Below are positions 36,561 through 49,189 of a stretch of DNA of 64,000 nt, piece after piece. The stretch is from Neckera pumila (lineage: Eukaryota; Streptophyta; Bryopsida; Hypnales; Neckeraceae). The notes under the pieces are model-generated. The model was not told where the DNA came from. It was given only the letters and a program-made list of their open reading frames with translations, and did not search any database. Position 1 is the first letter of the stretch. Each line of letters begins with the position of its first letter. Position numbers and translations under genes: made by a program. Where the stretch lies: assembly GCA_963969595.1 (NCBI GenBank), contig OZ018412.1, forward strand, positions 1,676,501-1,740,500, written 5' to 3'.

Positions 36561-36868
36561 AAATTATTAATGGGGGGGGGTGCAGGAGGTCTGCTCGTAA
36601 CAAGCGACCTCTTAAGAGCTGATTGCATTTGGGGAAGCTAAACTTCTTGAAACAATTTTCAGTCAATTTTTAGAGGAAGAAGAATGGAAGTGGGGTCGAA
36701 CCCAAGTTGTTTCATCTTGTTTGGACCTTCATGGAATTAGTTACAAATTTCTGAAGTTGGAACGCATTGGTCCTTGAAGGTGCCCCCCTCCTGAAATGTA
36801 CATTAATGGTACATTGGAAAAAGGAAAATGTATCCTTGTGATAGAGGTCACTTATAGAGCACCTTCAA

Positions 36869-37579
36869 TTAACCTTTAAAGGACTATTGTCCCTTAGGGG
36901 GACAAATGGGATTTCGAGAGGGGGCAACAAAAAATTAATTAATTAATTAATTTTTTTAAATCGAATTTTTTTCCCCATAGATTATATTTTTTTTTCTACA
37001 TGGAAAGCTTTAATTCATTTTATTTGGATTTATTATGAGAAAGTTATAAACAATCTTGTTTTGGGGGCAATTAGAGCATCACATGGTATCTTGCTTGCTA
37101 GAACAATTTGACCATTGGGAATAGTGCATTCTAAGTACATCTTAGAGATATTAATAATTTCAATTTTCCTTCTATCTTGTACCTACTTATACTTAACAAA
37201 TTCTTTTTAAGAATGAAAATTAAGTTTTTCTGAGTATTTTTTTCCCCCTAGATTCTTGACTCAATTTTCCACAACAATTATTTAAAGCTCAAAACTCTAT
37301 AGTGCAAAAGATTAAAGTTAAGAAGGTTCAAAGTCAAATAATCTAGCCCCGCAATGTGCTGAAATTTTTTATTTTTTTGCTTTAAACGCAAATATCTTGC
37401 AATCTACGCGGTCAAAAATTCTGAATTTTTTTCCACACATTCTCATATTAGTTAGGTGTAAGATCCTATGGTTAGATGTGCAAAAAAAACAATTTTCGAA
37501 TTTTTTTATTCTTTGATACAGAAATTGTAGTTTTGAGTCTTTTTTGGCAGAAAAAAGGCCTTGGTCCTCTAGGGGGTAA
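36869..37579 (+). mobile_element. TIR element, TTAACCCCTAAAGGACC family, shortened copy
   Basis: It is bounded by TTAACCTTTAAAGGAC and GGTCCTCTAGGGGGTAA. It is collinear with 41988-42915 but lacks part of the interior. Confidence 0.78.
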
Positions 37580-37924
37580 CATTGTTTACCAATGAACAAG
37601 GGTCCCGCATTTGCATCTTTCTAAAATTTCATTTCAAATCAAGTCATATACAATTTGTTCCTATTTTTTTGGCTCAAAAACACACAGAATAAGCTAAACA
37701 AAATATTGAAATTAGGTTGCCCCATACTAATTTCTCGACAATCCACACTATAGAAATATTCACTGCTTTTGTACAATGATGCATTCAATTCAAAGCCATG
37801 TATACAAGCATAGATTTGTGCACTAGAAGAAACCCGCATTGGTCTAAACAAAACATGTGGGCTGAAATTTGTTGAGAACCATGTTTCCAATGCTGGAATC
37901 CCAAAATTTTGCGTTGAAAACATG

Positions 37925-38231
37925 CATTAGGAAAAGTTTCAATCATTGAAGGGCCCGCAAGTTTTGCACCCCCGAGGTGCAATTGGGGAAAAAAATAGAA
38001 ATAAAAAATTATTTTTTATTTTAAAAACGTTGGGTGCTGACATGGCACTACTGGTGTCACGTCAGTGCCACGTCAAATTTTTATTTTTTAATATTTTTTT
38101 AATATTTTATTTTTCAAAAAAATATATTTTTTTATTAAAAAAATGTTTTTTTAATTTTCTGTAATTGCACTGCGGTGGTGCCGAAAATCAAAAACTCGCA
38201 GCCCTTTACAGGGTTCAGAATTCTTGTAATG
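37925..38231. mobile_element. MITE, CATTAGGAAAAATTTCAG family
   Basis: It starts CATTAGGAAAAGTTTCAATC and ends CAGAATTCTTGTAATG. The interior shares the GGCACTACTGGTGTCACGTC motif type with the copies at 23840 and 47477. Confidence 0.7.
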
Positions 38232-41200
38232 GTTTTCAACAAATTTCAGCCCACATTTTTGGTTTAGACCAAAACGGATTTCTTTTGTAGTTCAAGGCTT
38301 GGTTCAAAGAGTGGCATGCGCCTCCATGTGGAACAAGCATTGATGCATGAGGTAATTTATCTCAGGTAAGGCAATCTAATTGACAAGCCAACCTAATTTC
38401 ACTATTTTGTGTAGAAGAAGAACCCCCGTCCCCTTGTCCTTCTTCAAGGACAACACATCAATCCATCCTTTTGCCATATAGACTCCTATTTATCTATTGG
38501 CTACTTTTTTTACTCTTCATATCTCTATCTTTATCTTAGCCACAAAACCTCCGAAGTCAGTAGAAAGGACAAAACAAATTTCACCCGTCTATTGAACAAC
38601 TTAAAAAAAATTCAAATCAAATGTGAATCTTTTAATTATAAACAGTTTAGAGAGAGAATGGGATCAAACGTTCTTCAAACAGAGGCCCTGAAGCCTCATG
38701 AAAGCAAAACTAGTCGCCAATTTACGGACTTGGTTAATTGGTTAAGTTTTTGCCACTTCCACCAATCCAGATTTCAGCCCCTTTGGATTTGTCAAGCTGC
38801 ATGTGGAGATAGTGCCTTGACCTTGCTAATGAAATAATGCATTAAAAATGTACATTAATCCACTACCTACCCCTCCAAGTTGTGACAAGATGTAAGGTAC
38901 TCAAGATAGGTTAACAAACTCCATCATTAAACTAAATCGTGGTTCTTGCCATGACATATCTTTTTCTTCCCTATTTTTTTTGGAGTGAGCTCAATCAAAT
39001 CCAATCAAAATAACGATATTAAACATTTTTATACAATGAAATACTTTGCATCATGGTAGCATTGTATAGATAAGAGAGACCTTTCCAAAAAAAAAGATGA
39101 CATTGTGGTAGATTTAATACCAATGGTCTAGATCTGTCTTTGTTCACAGCTCTTATGAACGGAAGACATCGATCCCTAAATTGGCTAAAATTAGCTGAGT
39201 TTCTATCAAAAAATCCTTGCGCTACTAGTACATTGTAAAAAAGGGCCTCTAATGGAGATATTTAAGCCAAAATTGCAACAAAAAATAGAATTTGATAGCC
39301 AATTTGTAACTTCCTCCATATTGGAAAGTTAGCATCTATTTTGTTAGTTTTGTGTCTATGGTATTCCAAATAATCCTTCACAACTTGTAAAATCCTTTCT
39401 TATCTATGTTTTTTTATACTAATCACTTTCAAGGTAGCCAAAGTTGATACCTGTTTGTCTTAAAGGTAGCATATTGCACTAAATTCCATAAACTAGTTCT
39501 GGGATCACTTATGGAAGAGGTTTAAATTTCAAATTTGAGATTGATGGCTTTAGGTGGTGAAGTTTTTTTAAGAGCTTTGGAAGGGAGAAGAGGGGAAGGG
39601 GGTGGATATGTCCGTTTTCAAGGGACAATGGAGTCCCAATACTCATACAAAAATAAAATGATTATTTTACTTTGTTTACAAATAACAACTATTGTTATAA
39701 ACATCATTATAATGTTTCAATACTTTTAGAAAATCAAATGATTCTTTTGCATTTGCTTACAAACGGCAACCACTAATATAAACATCATGTAAAGTTGATC
39801 CAAAGATCATTTTGAATGAAGAATTTGTTTGGCTACTACTGAGATAATTACATCTAAATGCATCCCAATAAACAATTGAATATTGTTCATATTAAATTGT
39901 TAAATTTTTCTGTTGGATCTTAATTATTAAAAGTCAAAAGGTGATTCTAAATTCTCTTTGTATGACATTTTTGGACACAATATGAATAAACTATAAATTT
40001 TTAAAGTGTTAAAAGTAGATTTATTTAAAATTGAAAATAGAATCATCAATATATTGGCTCCATTCCAAAAATCTCTCATTTTCAATCCTATTTATGAGAT
40101 TAATTTCAATTTCTTAAAGTGGTATTGGTAATATGTTAGATTAGTCTTACAATGTATTTTTTAATTCAATGAAAATTAATCTTCAAAAGACTTTTTATAT
40201 GTATTATTATGAGGATCAAAAATGTAGATATCAATGGAACTAACAATAAACGTGGTGCGTCACAATCAGTGCCAAGCTAATCTTGTTTTGGTTAGGTAAA
40301 CATACCTAATTGTGGTTGCTTTCAAGAATCGCCTCATACATTTTTGCTCCAAATTTATGAACTCTATTAATGAGAATTTAAATAAGTCTATTTTTTTGGG
40401 AGTACACTTCATAGTACTTTCTTAAGCCCTCATGCATTCAAAGACAATTTAGAAAGAGGGTAAGAAATAATATAAGTATTCTAAGAGTATTCCACAATTT
40501 TGGATACTTTAATAATATTTTAAAGATATTTCATAAGTATTCTTAAAACATTATCTACATACAAGAGACCATTTTGGAAATACTAGTCTTTGGAAGTGAT
40601 CCATTATTTATACATTTCAAAATTAATAAACCCCTATCTTCATATTTGCGTGGTTTTAAAGACTTGTGTATAATACTTTCTCCAAGCCTCATAATGACCA
40701 AAACTTAATCATTTGTAAGGTTGGTTATTAAATATTTGTAAATAATTATTAATACTAAGTATATATTGCCACCTACCTTTATTCATATATATGAGAATGG
40801 ACATATTTTAAGAATATCTATTTATCTTCTAAAATAGAAAAATGAGACAATTTTCTTGCTATTAAAAAATTATATGCATAATTATAATTATTTTTTATTT
40901 TTAATAAATAAATTATTTAAATTATAAAGCTATTTACTTGTATTTATTCAATATCAAAATCCTCCTAAAATATAGTTTTTTGAACTCTAAGCATTAGCAA
41001 ATATGAATTACACACTTACTTACTAAAAACATGTATTTTTTTTTGTTACAAACATATTAGTACATTCAACTATGACAAAAGTTAATAAAACAATTTAATC
41101 AATGAAAAGTAAATCTAAATTTAAAATAAAACTTTATTATACATCACTTTGTGATGAATAATATTACTAATGAACATTTAGAAGCTTGGAATACTTTTAT

Positions 41201-41987
41201 AAATCTAAAGTATATTTGTAAGGAAAATTGAGATTCTTAGGTTAATGAATAAAAACATCTACTTTGTTATACGGAGTAATATTTAGTGTTGCCTTTTCAT
41301 TTAGATTCACTTATTTTTCACATACACTATTATAAAGGAAGTCTTGGAGGATTCAGCTATGGTGTCAAAGCTTGGTGCTTAAAGTCCATAAGGACAATAA
41401 CTTGGTGCCATATAGGCCCATGGCACCAAACCGTGTCATTTGATAGCTTGGTGCTTCAAACTTCCCTTTCTACAAGTGATAGCTATCTATTAGTGTTTTT
41501 TTTTGTATACAAAGGTTGTTCTTAACGGTTGATATTAAGCTTGGTGGAAAATATATTAACTTTGAAAATTTAAGAATCCTGAATATACTTTATAAATCTA
41601 TTTAACCTTTAAAATATATCCTACCAAAAAATAGTGTATTTTTTTTGTTTTTCATTGAAAATGAGAACGAGACATTGACATAAATTATCATGGATATGAC
41701 ATAAAAATCTTTGCGTATGTTCTTTGACTTTCATTTGTATCACACAAATACTGTAAAAATAATACATTAGTCATAGTAAGTTAGAATGTCTTGAAAGTAG
41801 ATAACTGTACATCTATTTTATGAGGCCAATTATAGATTTTATTTATTTAAGGAAATGTTACAATACACACTTTTTTATATTTACAAATTGAGAATGGTAA
41901 GAAAACCTCTCTTTACTTTACATTGATGCTAAAAATGATTGATCAATGCTGCTAGAGTGTGAGCATAAAAATGCGAGCATGTGGGCC
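38232..41987. other. Long AT-rich intergenic stretch
   Basis: About 3.7 kb without gene-like frames. A short hairpin around 41340-41460 pairs CTTGGTGCCAT with ATGGCACCAA. The 81-codon frame at 38592 is not recognisable. Confidence 0.5.
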
Positions 41988-42915
41988 TTAACCCCTAAAG
42001 GACCATTGTTCCTTCGGGGGACAAATGCGTTTTCAGGCAGGTACCTACGAGCTGAAATTTTCTTCTGATTTTTTGAAACTTTTTTTGGAGGTAGGAAATC
42101 TGATTACCTTCATGGGAATATAGGTTTTTTCACAATCAGTGCTCAAGAACAAAACTTATGACCAAATAGCTCAAAACAGGGGACGGCGAGCTGCAAAAAA
42201 AAATTTTAATTTTTAATTTTTAATTTTTAAGTATTTCTTTCTCATAGATTATATTTTTGTCTATCTAGAAAGCTTTAATTCAATTCATTTGGATTTTGTA
42301 TGAGAAAGTTATGGACATTCTTGTTTTTCGGGCAATTAGAGCATCTTTTTGAAAAAAAACACTTGTAGGATTCATTTTTGAATGTAATTTTTCAAATTTT
42401 TCAAATTTTTTTTTTGGCATGGTTTAGCTTACTTGCTAGAACAATCTCACCTTTGGGATTTGTGTATTTTAATCCCACCTAGAATATGTGAATATTTTAG
42501 ATTTTCCTTCTATCTCGTACCTACTTCTACTTAACAATTTTCTGAATAATGAAAATTAAGTTTTTTTGAAATTTTCTTTTTTGACTAGATTCTCAATTCA
42601 ATTGTCCAAAATAAACATTAAAAGCTCAAAAATCTGTAGTGCAAAAAAAAAAAGTTAAAAATTTTCAAAGTCAAAAAATCTAGTCCCACAATGTGCTGAA
42701 AAACTTGTTTTTTCCACTTTAAACGCAGATATCTTGCAATTTGTGCGATCAAAAATTCTGAAATTTTTTCCACACACTCTCATACTAGTTAGGTGTAAGA
42801 TCCTACGGCTAGATGTGGGAAAAAAACATTTTCAAATTTTTTTACTTATTGCTATAGAAATGGCAGTTTTGAGTGTTTTTTGGCAGAAAAAGGGCCTTGG
42901 TCCTTTAGGGGTTAA
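41988..42915 (+). mobile_element. TIR element, TTAACCCCTAAAGGACC family
   Basis: About 928 bp bounded by TTAACCCCTAAAGGACC and its inverse GGTCCTTTAGGGGTTAA. It is collinear with 24799-25731 and 36869-37579 (shared GGGGGACAAATG, AAAGCTTTAATTCA and GATCCTA blocks). Confidence 0.82.
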
Positions 42916-42957
42916 GCATATGTATAAATAAATATCCTACAACCTTTGAAGGTGCTT

Positions 42958-44214
42958 TTAACCCCTAAAGTTTCATGACTATGTAATCACCAAAAACGCT
43001 CCAAAACTGCCATTTCTAATACAACTACCGAATCTTTGGAAAAAAACAATTTTTGACACATGTAACCATAGGATCTTGTAATATGATATTTTGAAAACAT
43101 GTGGTAAAGATTTCAGAAAATTCCACTGTGCGGATCATAAGATATAAGCATTCAAAGTCTTGAAAACCATTTTTTCAATCCTGCGAAAAACCGGGCAGTT
43201 GCACTTTGCAAGCTCACTTTTCAATGAAAAATACCAATAAAGGTGGTGCTTCTTTGAATTCAGTTTTCTAAACAAGCTGTCTATATGCTCGAAAATTTTC
43301 ACATCATTTGGAATTGTACAACATATAGGAAAAAAATAGTAAGTAGAAAGAAGTAGAAAATGATTCAAAATACTAAATTGTTAAAAATTTAATCATGGAA
43401 TGTAAAAATGCCAATCCCAACGGTTGTAATGTTGTAATAATCAATCTACATCCATTAGATGAGTTTTGGGGGGTCGGGAGGGCCGTTTCGGGCCCGTTCC
43501 CAACGCTAGCCCTCCCCCGCAGTTTCAGGAAACGGCTGTTCCCGACAAGAAATTTTCAAAAAAAAGAAAAAAAAAATTTTTTTTTTTACATTCTTGAAAT
43601 GAAAAAAAAAACAGAAAAAAAAATTTCATTTTTATTTTTTGAAAAAAAAAATTATTTTTTTCCAACGTGATAGTCGCTCGGCCATGTCAGCAAGCTGCCA
43701 CGGCCCTGAATTCGGCAGTTCTCACAAGTTCTCACAACTTAGGAACACACAGCTCTCCACAGGGCTGATTTCTCATCTAATGCTACAATTTTATTTTTTT
43801 CCAAAAATATTGAAAATTGAGTTAAATAAATGACTTTAAATTTTTTTTAGAGTAAAGAATCTATAACTGCTCGCAATTCAAAAACCCTCGTAATTTTTGA
43901 CTCATTGATTGAAATGGAATGACTTAAAGCTTTTTAAGTATACATAAATGTAGAGAACCAATTTTAAAAAAACGCCGGAAAAAATGATTTTTTCTGATCT
44001 GCCTAAATTGCCCAGTTATGAATAAAAGTAATATATTAGGTCACAACTTTTTACTTGTATTTTGAAATGTCATGAAATTTGGTATACATGAAGATATTCC
44101 TTGCCCCCACCTTCTATTAAAATTTTAACCTCAAATATGGATATCTCTAGTCACACGTACCTGCCCAAAATTTCTATACGGCCAAAAAATGCATGTTGGT
44201 CCTTTAGGGGTTAA
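42958..44214 (+). mobile_element. TIR element, TTAACCCCTAAAG family, with a nested insertion
   Basis: It begins TTAACCCCTAAAGTTTCATG and ends TTGGTCCTTTAGGGGTTAA. It is nearly collinear with the copy at 45918-46841, except for a second element inserted at 43453-43782. No transposase frame is seen. Confidence 0.85.
43453..43782. mobile_element. Nested MITE with CATTAGATGAG ends
   Basis: Its termini CATTAGATGAG and CTCATCTAATG are inverted. It interrupts the TIR element at 42958-44214; in the sister copy the sequence runs straight through near 46411. A related element lies at 34393-34639. The interior has AG- and AT-rich homopolymer tracts. Confidence 0.8.
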
Positions 44215-44940
44215 TATAAACACCTATAATACATGTGTCTATAATATAGTTACACTATAATCAAAGAAGATTTCTTGAATATAGACACCTATAATACAGG
44301 TGTACAGTCTCCTATGTTCACGAGCTTAAGCTTCTAGGCTCACATAATAGCACCATTACATTTTATAGCAAGAATATTAAAAATATATTTAAAACATAAA
44401 AATCTTTACTAATTGATTCATTGATTTTTACTTTTGTTTACCAAAAATTTTACTATTTGTTTTATTAGTGAACAAAAATTTATTATAATTGTATATGATA
44501 TTCAACTATCTAATTTGGAATTTCATTATTGCAAATGAACTTATACTCTATTTGAAACTTTTTTTTGCCTATTCCATTTATATATTTTATTCTAGGCCCT
44601 AGAATGCAAAATGGGGGCCTTGAAGATGTCTAAAATGCAAAATGGGGGTCCTATGATGTTCACATAGCTTGTTGAATTTGCAAAGAGATGGATGAGAGAT
44701 TACTTGTTGTTCTTGCCTATTTCATTTATTGAGAGAATGTCATGTCTTAAAAAGCTTGGGGTTTCCAAGAAGTTCTAACATGACTTTTTGAATTGGCCAA
44801 GAGACTACCTGGTCAATGGGTTTATAGATACATTATTGATAGTGAACTTTGACTATTGATAGCAATAATATTTTTTCAAATTGAATTTGTAACATACAAT
44901 TGAAAATGGATTTTTAATGGTCTAAAATACTACTTCTAGT
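44215..44940. other. AT-rich intergenic DNA
   Basis: A short direct repeat (ACACCTATAATACA at 44220 and 44286) and a duplicated phrase near 44600-44650; no gene. Confidence 0.5.
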
Positions 44941-45258
44941 CATGGTTGTCATATCAGACAGAATTTTACTGTTCACGGACGAATCGGACGAATTGGACGA
45001 ATTGGACGAACCGGACGAATCTGCGTTTGACTGGCTACAAACTTTGGAGGCCAATAACTTTTGGAAAAATTGTCCAAATTGGGCATGAGATATGTTTTTC
45101 GGCATCTACAATTTTCTGTAGAAACCGAAAAACATATCACATGCCCAATTTGGACAGTTTTTCCAAAAGTTATTGGCCTCCAAAGTTTGCAGCCAGTCAA
45201 CGCAGATTCGTCCGATTCGTCCGTGAACAGTAAAATTCTGTCTGATATGACAACCATG
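44941..45258. mobile_element. 318-bp palindromic hAT-like MITE with 8-bp target duplication
   Basis: The long arms are reverse complements from CATGGTTGTCATATCAGACA at one end to the mirror at the other, folding near 45107-45120. The octamer CTTCTAGT flanks both sides exactly (44933-44940 and 45259-45266), the duplication length typical of hAT transposons. It has no transposase; it is non-autonomous. Confidence 0.88.
44976..45020. repeat. 9-bp repeat GGACGAATT, about five units, in one arm of the hAT-like palindrome
   Basis: GGACGAATC/GGACGAATT/GGACGAACC units are repeated in the left arm. The mirror position in the right arm (about 45207-45225) carries about two units, so one arm expanded or the other contracted. 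Confidence 0.8.
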
Positions 45259-45266
45259 CTTCTAGT

Positions 45267-45917
45267 TACAAAATGGTAAACAAATTAAGTTTTCAATTTT
45301 TTTTGTTATACATATGACAATGATAAATGCATTGTGGTAAATTTGAAAAACAGATGCAATATAATGGGGTCAAGTATAAATGGAGAAAACTCTCAGTCTC
45401 AATTCTCCAAATTATTTCTTATGGTTACAAAATATTTAAAGATGTTATGTGTTTTTGTATAGTCTCCTCTTGCTTCATCCAATTCATAATGGGCCAAATT
45501 TTTTTTTAAAGTTGTTCACTAATTATGAACAATGATTATGATTATGAACGAGAGTTGTCTCTATTCTAAACTACAAGTAAAATGACCACCAAAACAAAAG
45601 AACATTTACAAAAAATCATAATTCATTATTTTTTAATTACAATTTTCAAGATTCTAAGATCTTCTTTTCACAAATAATTTACCTTGATATGCAAACAAGA
45701 AGTATAGAAAGGTTTACATATGTACTAGAATTTCTAATGTGTACCTTTCTTTGTTACCTTGGTTGATGTGATATTTTGTTGATTGACAAGGGTTTCATCC
45801 ATAATTGATTATCATGGTAGTATGCTTCACATATAAGAACCTCTTCAAGTCATTGTTAGTGAAATCAATCCTTTGCTCTATGTCTTTCAAATCCTTCATT
45901 TTTTATACTCAATGTAG
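45267..45917. other. AT-rich intergenic DNA
   Basis: I see no feature here. Confidence 0.5.
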
Positions 45918-46841
45918 TTAACCCCTAAGGTTTCATGACTATGTAATCACCAAAAACGCTCCAAAACTGCCATTTCTAATACAACTACAATTTTTTTGGA
46001 AAAAAACAATTTTTGACACATGTAACCGTAGGATCTTGTAGTATGATATTTTGAAAACATGTGGTAAAAATTTCAGAAAATTCCGCCATGTGGATCATAA
46101 GATATAAGCGTTCAAAGTCTTGAAAACCATTTTTTCAATCCTGCGAAAAACCGGGCAACTGCACTTTGCAAGCTCACTTTTCAATGAAAAAATGCCGATA
46201 AAGGTGGTGCTTCTTTGAATTCAGTTTCCTAAACAAGTTGTCTATATGCATGAAAAACTTCACATCATTTGGAATTGTACAACATATAGGAAAAAAATAG
46301 TAAGTAGAAAGAAGTAGAAAATGACTCAAAATACTAAATTGTCAAAAATTTAATCATGGAATTTAAAAATGCCAATTCCAACGGTAGTAATGTTGTAATA
46401 ATCAATCTACATCCTAGGGTTTTGTTTTTTTCCAAAAATATTGAAAATTGAGTTAAATAAACGACTCTAAAGTTTTTTTTAGAGTAGAGAATCCATAACT
46501 GCCCACAAACCAAAAACCCTCATAACTTTTGACTCATTGATTGAAATGGAGTGACTCAAAGCTTTTTAAGTATATATAAATGTAGAGAACCAATTTCAAA
46601 AAGAATTCCGGAAAAAATGATTTTTTTTTATTTGCCCAAACTGCCCGATTACAAAAAAAGTAACATATCACAACTTTTGACTCGTATTTTGAAATGTCAT
46701 GAAACTTGGTACACATGAAGATATTCCTCGCCCCCACCTTCTATTAAAATTTCAGCCTCAAATATGGATATCTCTAGTCACACGTACCTGCCCAAAATTT
46801 CTATACGGCCAAAAAACGCATGTTGGTCCTTTAGGGGTTAA
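45918..46841 (+). mobile_element. TIR element, TTAACCCCTAAAG family, uninterrupted copy with target duplication
   Basis: About 924 bp with the same termini as its neighbour at 42958. Flanks TCAATGTAG (45909-45917) and TCAATGTAC (46843-46851) match over eight or nine bases, as expected for a target duplication of Mutator-like or hAT-like length. It serves as the empty-site reference for the nested insertion in the other copy. Confidence 0.85.
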
Positions 46842-46851
46842 TTCAATGTAC

Positions 46852-47476
46852 TCAAAGTCTTGATTCCATTTGATTCCATGCTAAACTTGAATATTAGGCT
46901 ACTTGATAGATGAATATGAAGCCAATGAAAGCCTTCTCTTCCTTTGAATTTTCACCAATTGAAACAAAGATGATAAAGTTTAAAAACTCTCCGTTTTTGC
47001 CCTCCTAATAAATGCTTTTGCTGACAAATGGATCCTAGAATTAGCAAGTCTATATAATAGTTACCTTGGTATAATTTTTGTTCTAGTGCTAAAGTGAGAT
47101 GTTTTTGAAGTAAATCTATAAGGTTTTGAGGCAAAACAAAATGAACATTGAATATTATATTGACAGTTGAACAAACCAATGAAAATGAATATTGTAGATG
47201 TAGAAAGCTAAAAAAGCTAAAAAAGCTCAATTAAAATTCAATAATTAAAAAATAAGTTAATGTATTTGTATTATTTAATTTATTGCTTTCAAATGCTAAG
47301 CACAAATAGGTGTATTACCACTGTTATCCCAAAACTAGATTATTTTGAACATTTCCATTAACCTTGTAACATCACTACAAACACCAAATCTCTAATGGAT
47401 GACAGAGAATCCTTCTTTATAAGACAAAAACACCAATATTCATCCTTGGAATTTTGTGTGAAAAGAGAAGGTCTTG
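46852..47476. other. AT-rich intergenic DNA
   Basis: I see no feature here; the 92-codon frame on the - strand is not recognisable. Confidence 0.5.
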
Positions 47477-47710
47477 CATTAGGAAAAATTTCAGCCCTCC
47501 AGAAGGCCGCTGAGGAACTGATTTACGGGACCCCTTTGGTGCAATTTCACAATGAATAAAAAATAATTTTCTTTAAATTTTAAAAAAAAAAAAACAATAA
47601 CTAATTTTTTTTATAAAATAATTAAAAAACAAAAATTGACGTGGCACTAATAGTGCCACATCAGCATCCAATTTAAAAAAAAAAAAAATAAAAAAAAAAA
47701 AAAAAAAAAA

Positions 47711-47755
<45 letters not shown>

Positions 47756-47838
47756 TTTTTATTGTGATTTTTTTCCATAATTGCACCTGGCAGGTGCAGA
47801 ACTCGCGATCTTCTGGAGGGCTGAAATTCTTCCTAATG
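47477..47838. mobile_element. MITE, CATTAGGAAAAATTTCAG family, with a microsatellite
   Basis: It starts CATTAGGAAAAATTTCAGCC and ends GGCTGAAATTCTTCCTAATG, a long near-perfect inverted repeat. It holds an expanded AAT array. Confidence 0.8.
47711..47755 (+). repeat. (AAT)n microsatellite, about 15 units
   Basis: An uninterrupted AAT run lies downstream of a poly-A stretch within the MITE at 47477-47838. Confidence 0.95.
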
Positions 47839-49189
47839 GCTAGTAGTTTGATCTACAATGAGTATTCTTGGACGTCTTTTTATGTCAACCATTCACATGG
47901 TACCCAACAAGGTTTTTTTAGAAGGCAAAATATTGCCAAATTGCACGAAAAGAAAATTTGGCTAAATTATGACAAGCCATGAAGTATTTTGCCAAAACAC
48001 TTCAGGTTATAGGAAATCTTGGACAAAACTGCCAAATTGTGGATGAAAACAAAATTATGTATATATGATGTGTGCTAATGTGATATTTCCTATTCAATAT
48101 GTGGATGAATTTTGAAATTTGGAGCACCACTATAATATTTTGTATTGTCATTTTGGCACTTCATAAAAAATGAAAAAAAAGCCTTGGTACCCAAAAGGTT
48201 GATTTCCATTGTGACCAATAACGCGTTTTAGGATTAATTTCAATGCCAAATTCACAACCACTATAAGTGGAGGTCTAATTCAACATTCAAGTGTTGAACT
48301 TCAATTTCATGTCACATTCTCAGCGGTCTACATCACCTCACACCATGACATGTGGCACTTTTTTAATTTATAAAAATGACTTGATTCATGCCTAATGGCT
48401 AACCTTCACTAAGGGTCTTCAATGTTAATTTCTCTCGCCCCAATTTTGGGCTCCGGCAATACCTGAGTATTTTCCTACATCCGGATTCCTGTCGAACCCA
48501 ATCTGCATGTCCGCTTTGCATCGTCATTTGCGGAGCTTCCAAGTCCCCATGCCGGCAACCGAGGACTGAAGAGTAGTGAAGACCCCCTATTTCAGTCAGT
48601 TCCGGTTCCACCTCAAAGAAAAGAACCGTGAATAAATTAATAATAAGTTAAACTCCCTGAAAATCCAATCCCAAGTGTCAAACAAGATCCGTCCAAACAA
48701 GATACCCCTTTCTTTACTTTCCTGGGAATATGCAGCTATTGCAGCCCCATTCAATGTGCAGAGCGTGGCACCCAATGTCCGAATTCGGTCCACCGTGGCT
48801 ATGAATTCCGTCAGCGGCTATGGCAGTGAAGAAGTCGGAAGGAATTATTATTGCTCATGTGGGACGACGACTGAATGAAGAATGAATTCACCGAACGAAA
48901 TTCACCGAGGGATGCGGATTATTCTTCAAAAATCTCGACCATTTGGGTTCAGGCAGTCTCGGAGTGTTTTGCTGGTTGGTTTCCACGGTGTTGCTTGCCG
49001 AGTCTTCGAGGGAACTTGTCAAAGATGGAGAACATGTGAGCCCTGGACTGAATATTCGGGTCTTCCCCGAGACCGGGGCTGGGGAGGCTACCTTGGCTTG
49101 TTTCGGTGGTTGGGTGCGATTTGATCTCGTGCTGTGGGTTTGCAGACGTCGTCTTCGTCGTCGTCGTCGTGGTCTGTACAGTTTGACTG
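47839..49189. other. Far 5' flank of the IDM1-like gene
   Basis: AT-rich until about 48400, then rising GC. Short frames on both strands (48399-49224) resemble no family. A GTCGTC trinucleotide run lies at 49147-49172. Part may be transcribed as 5' UTR. Confidence 0.4.

Noticed and set aside
36267..36641. 124-codon frame across the GC hairpin island
   Set aside because: It is produced by the GGGTCCA repeats, and equivalent frames exist on both strands.
36680..36710. GGGTCGAACCC motif suggesting a tRNA T-arm
   Set aside because: No cloverleaf can be drawn upstream: no acceptor stem or D-arm partner.
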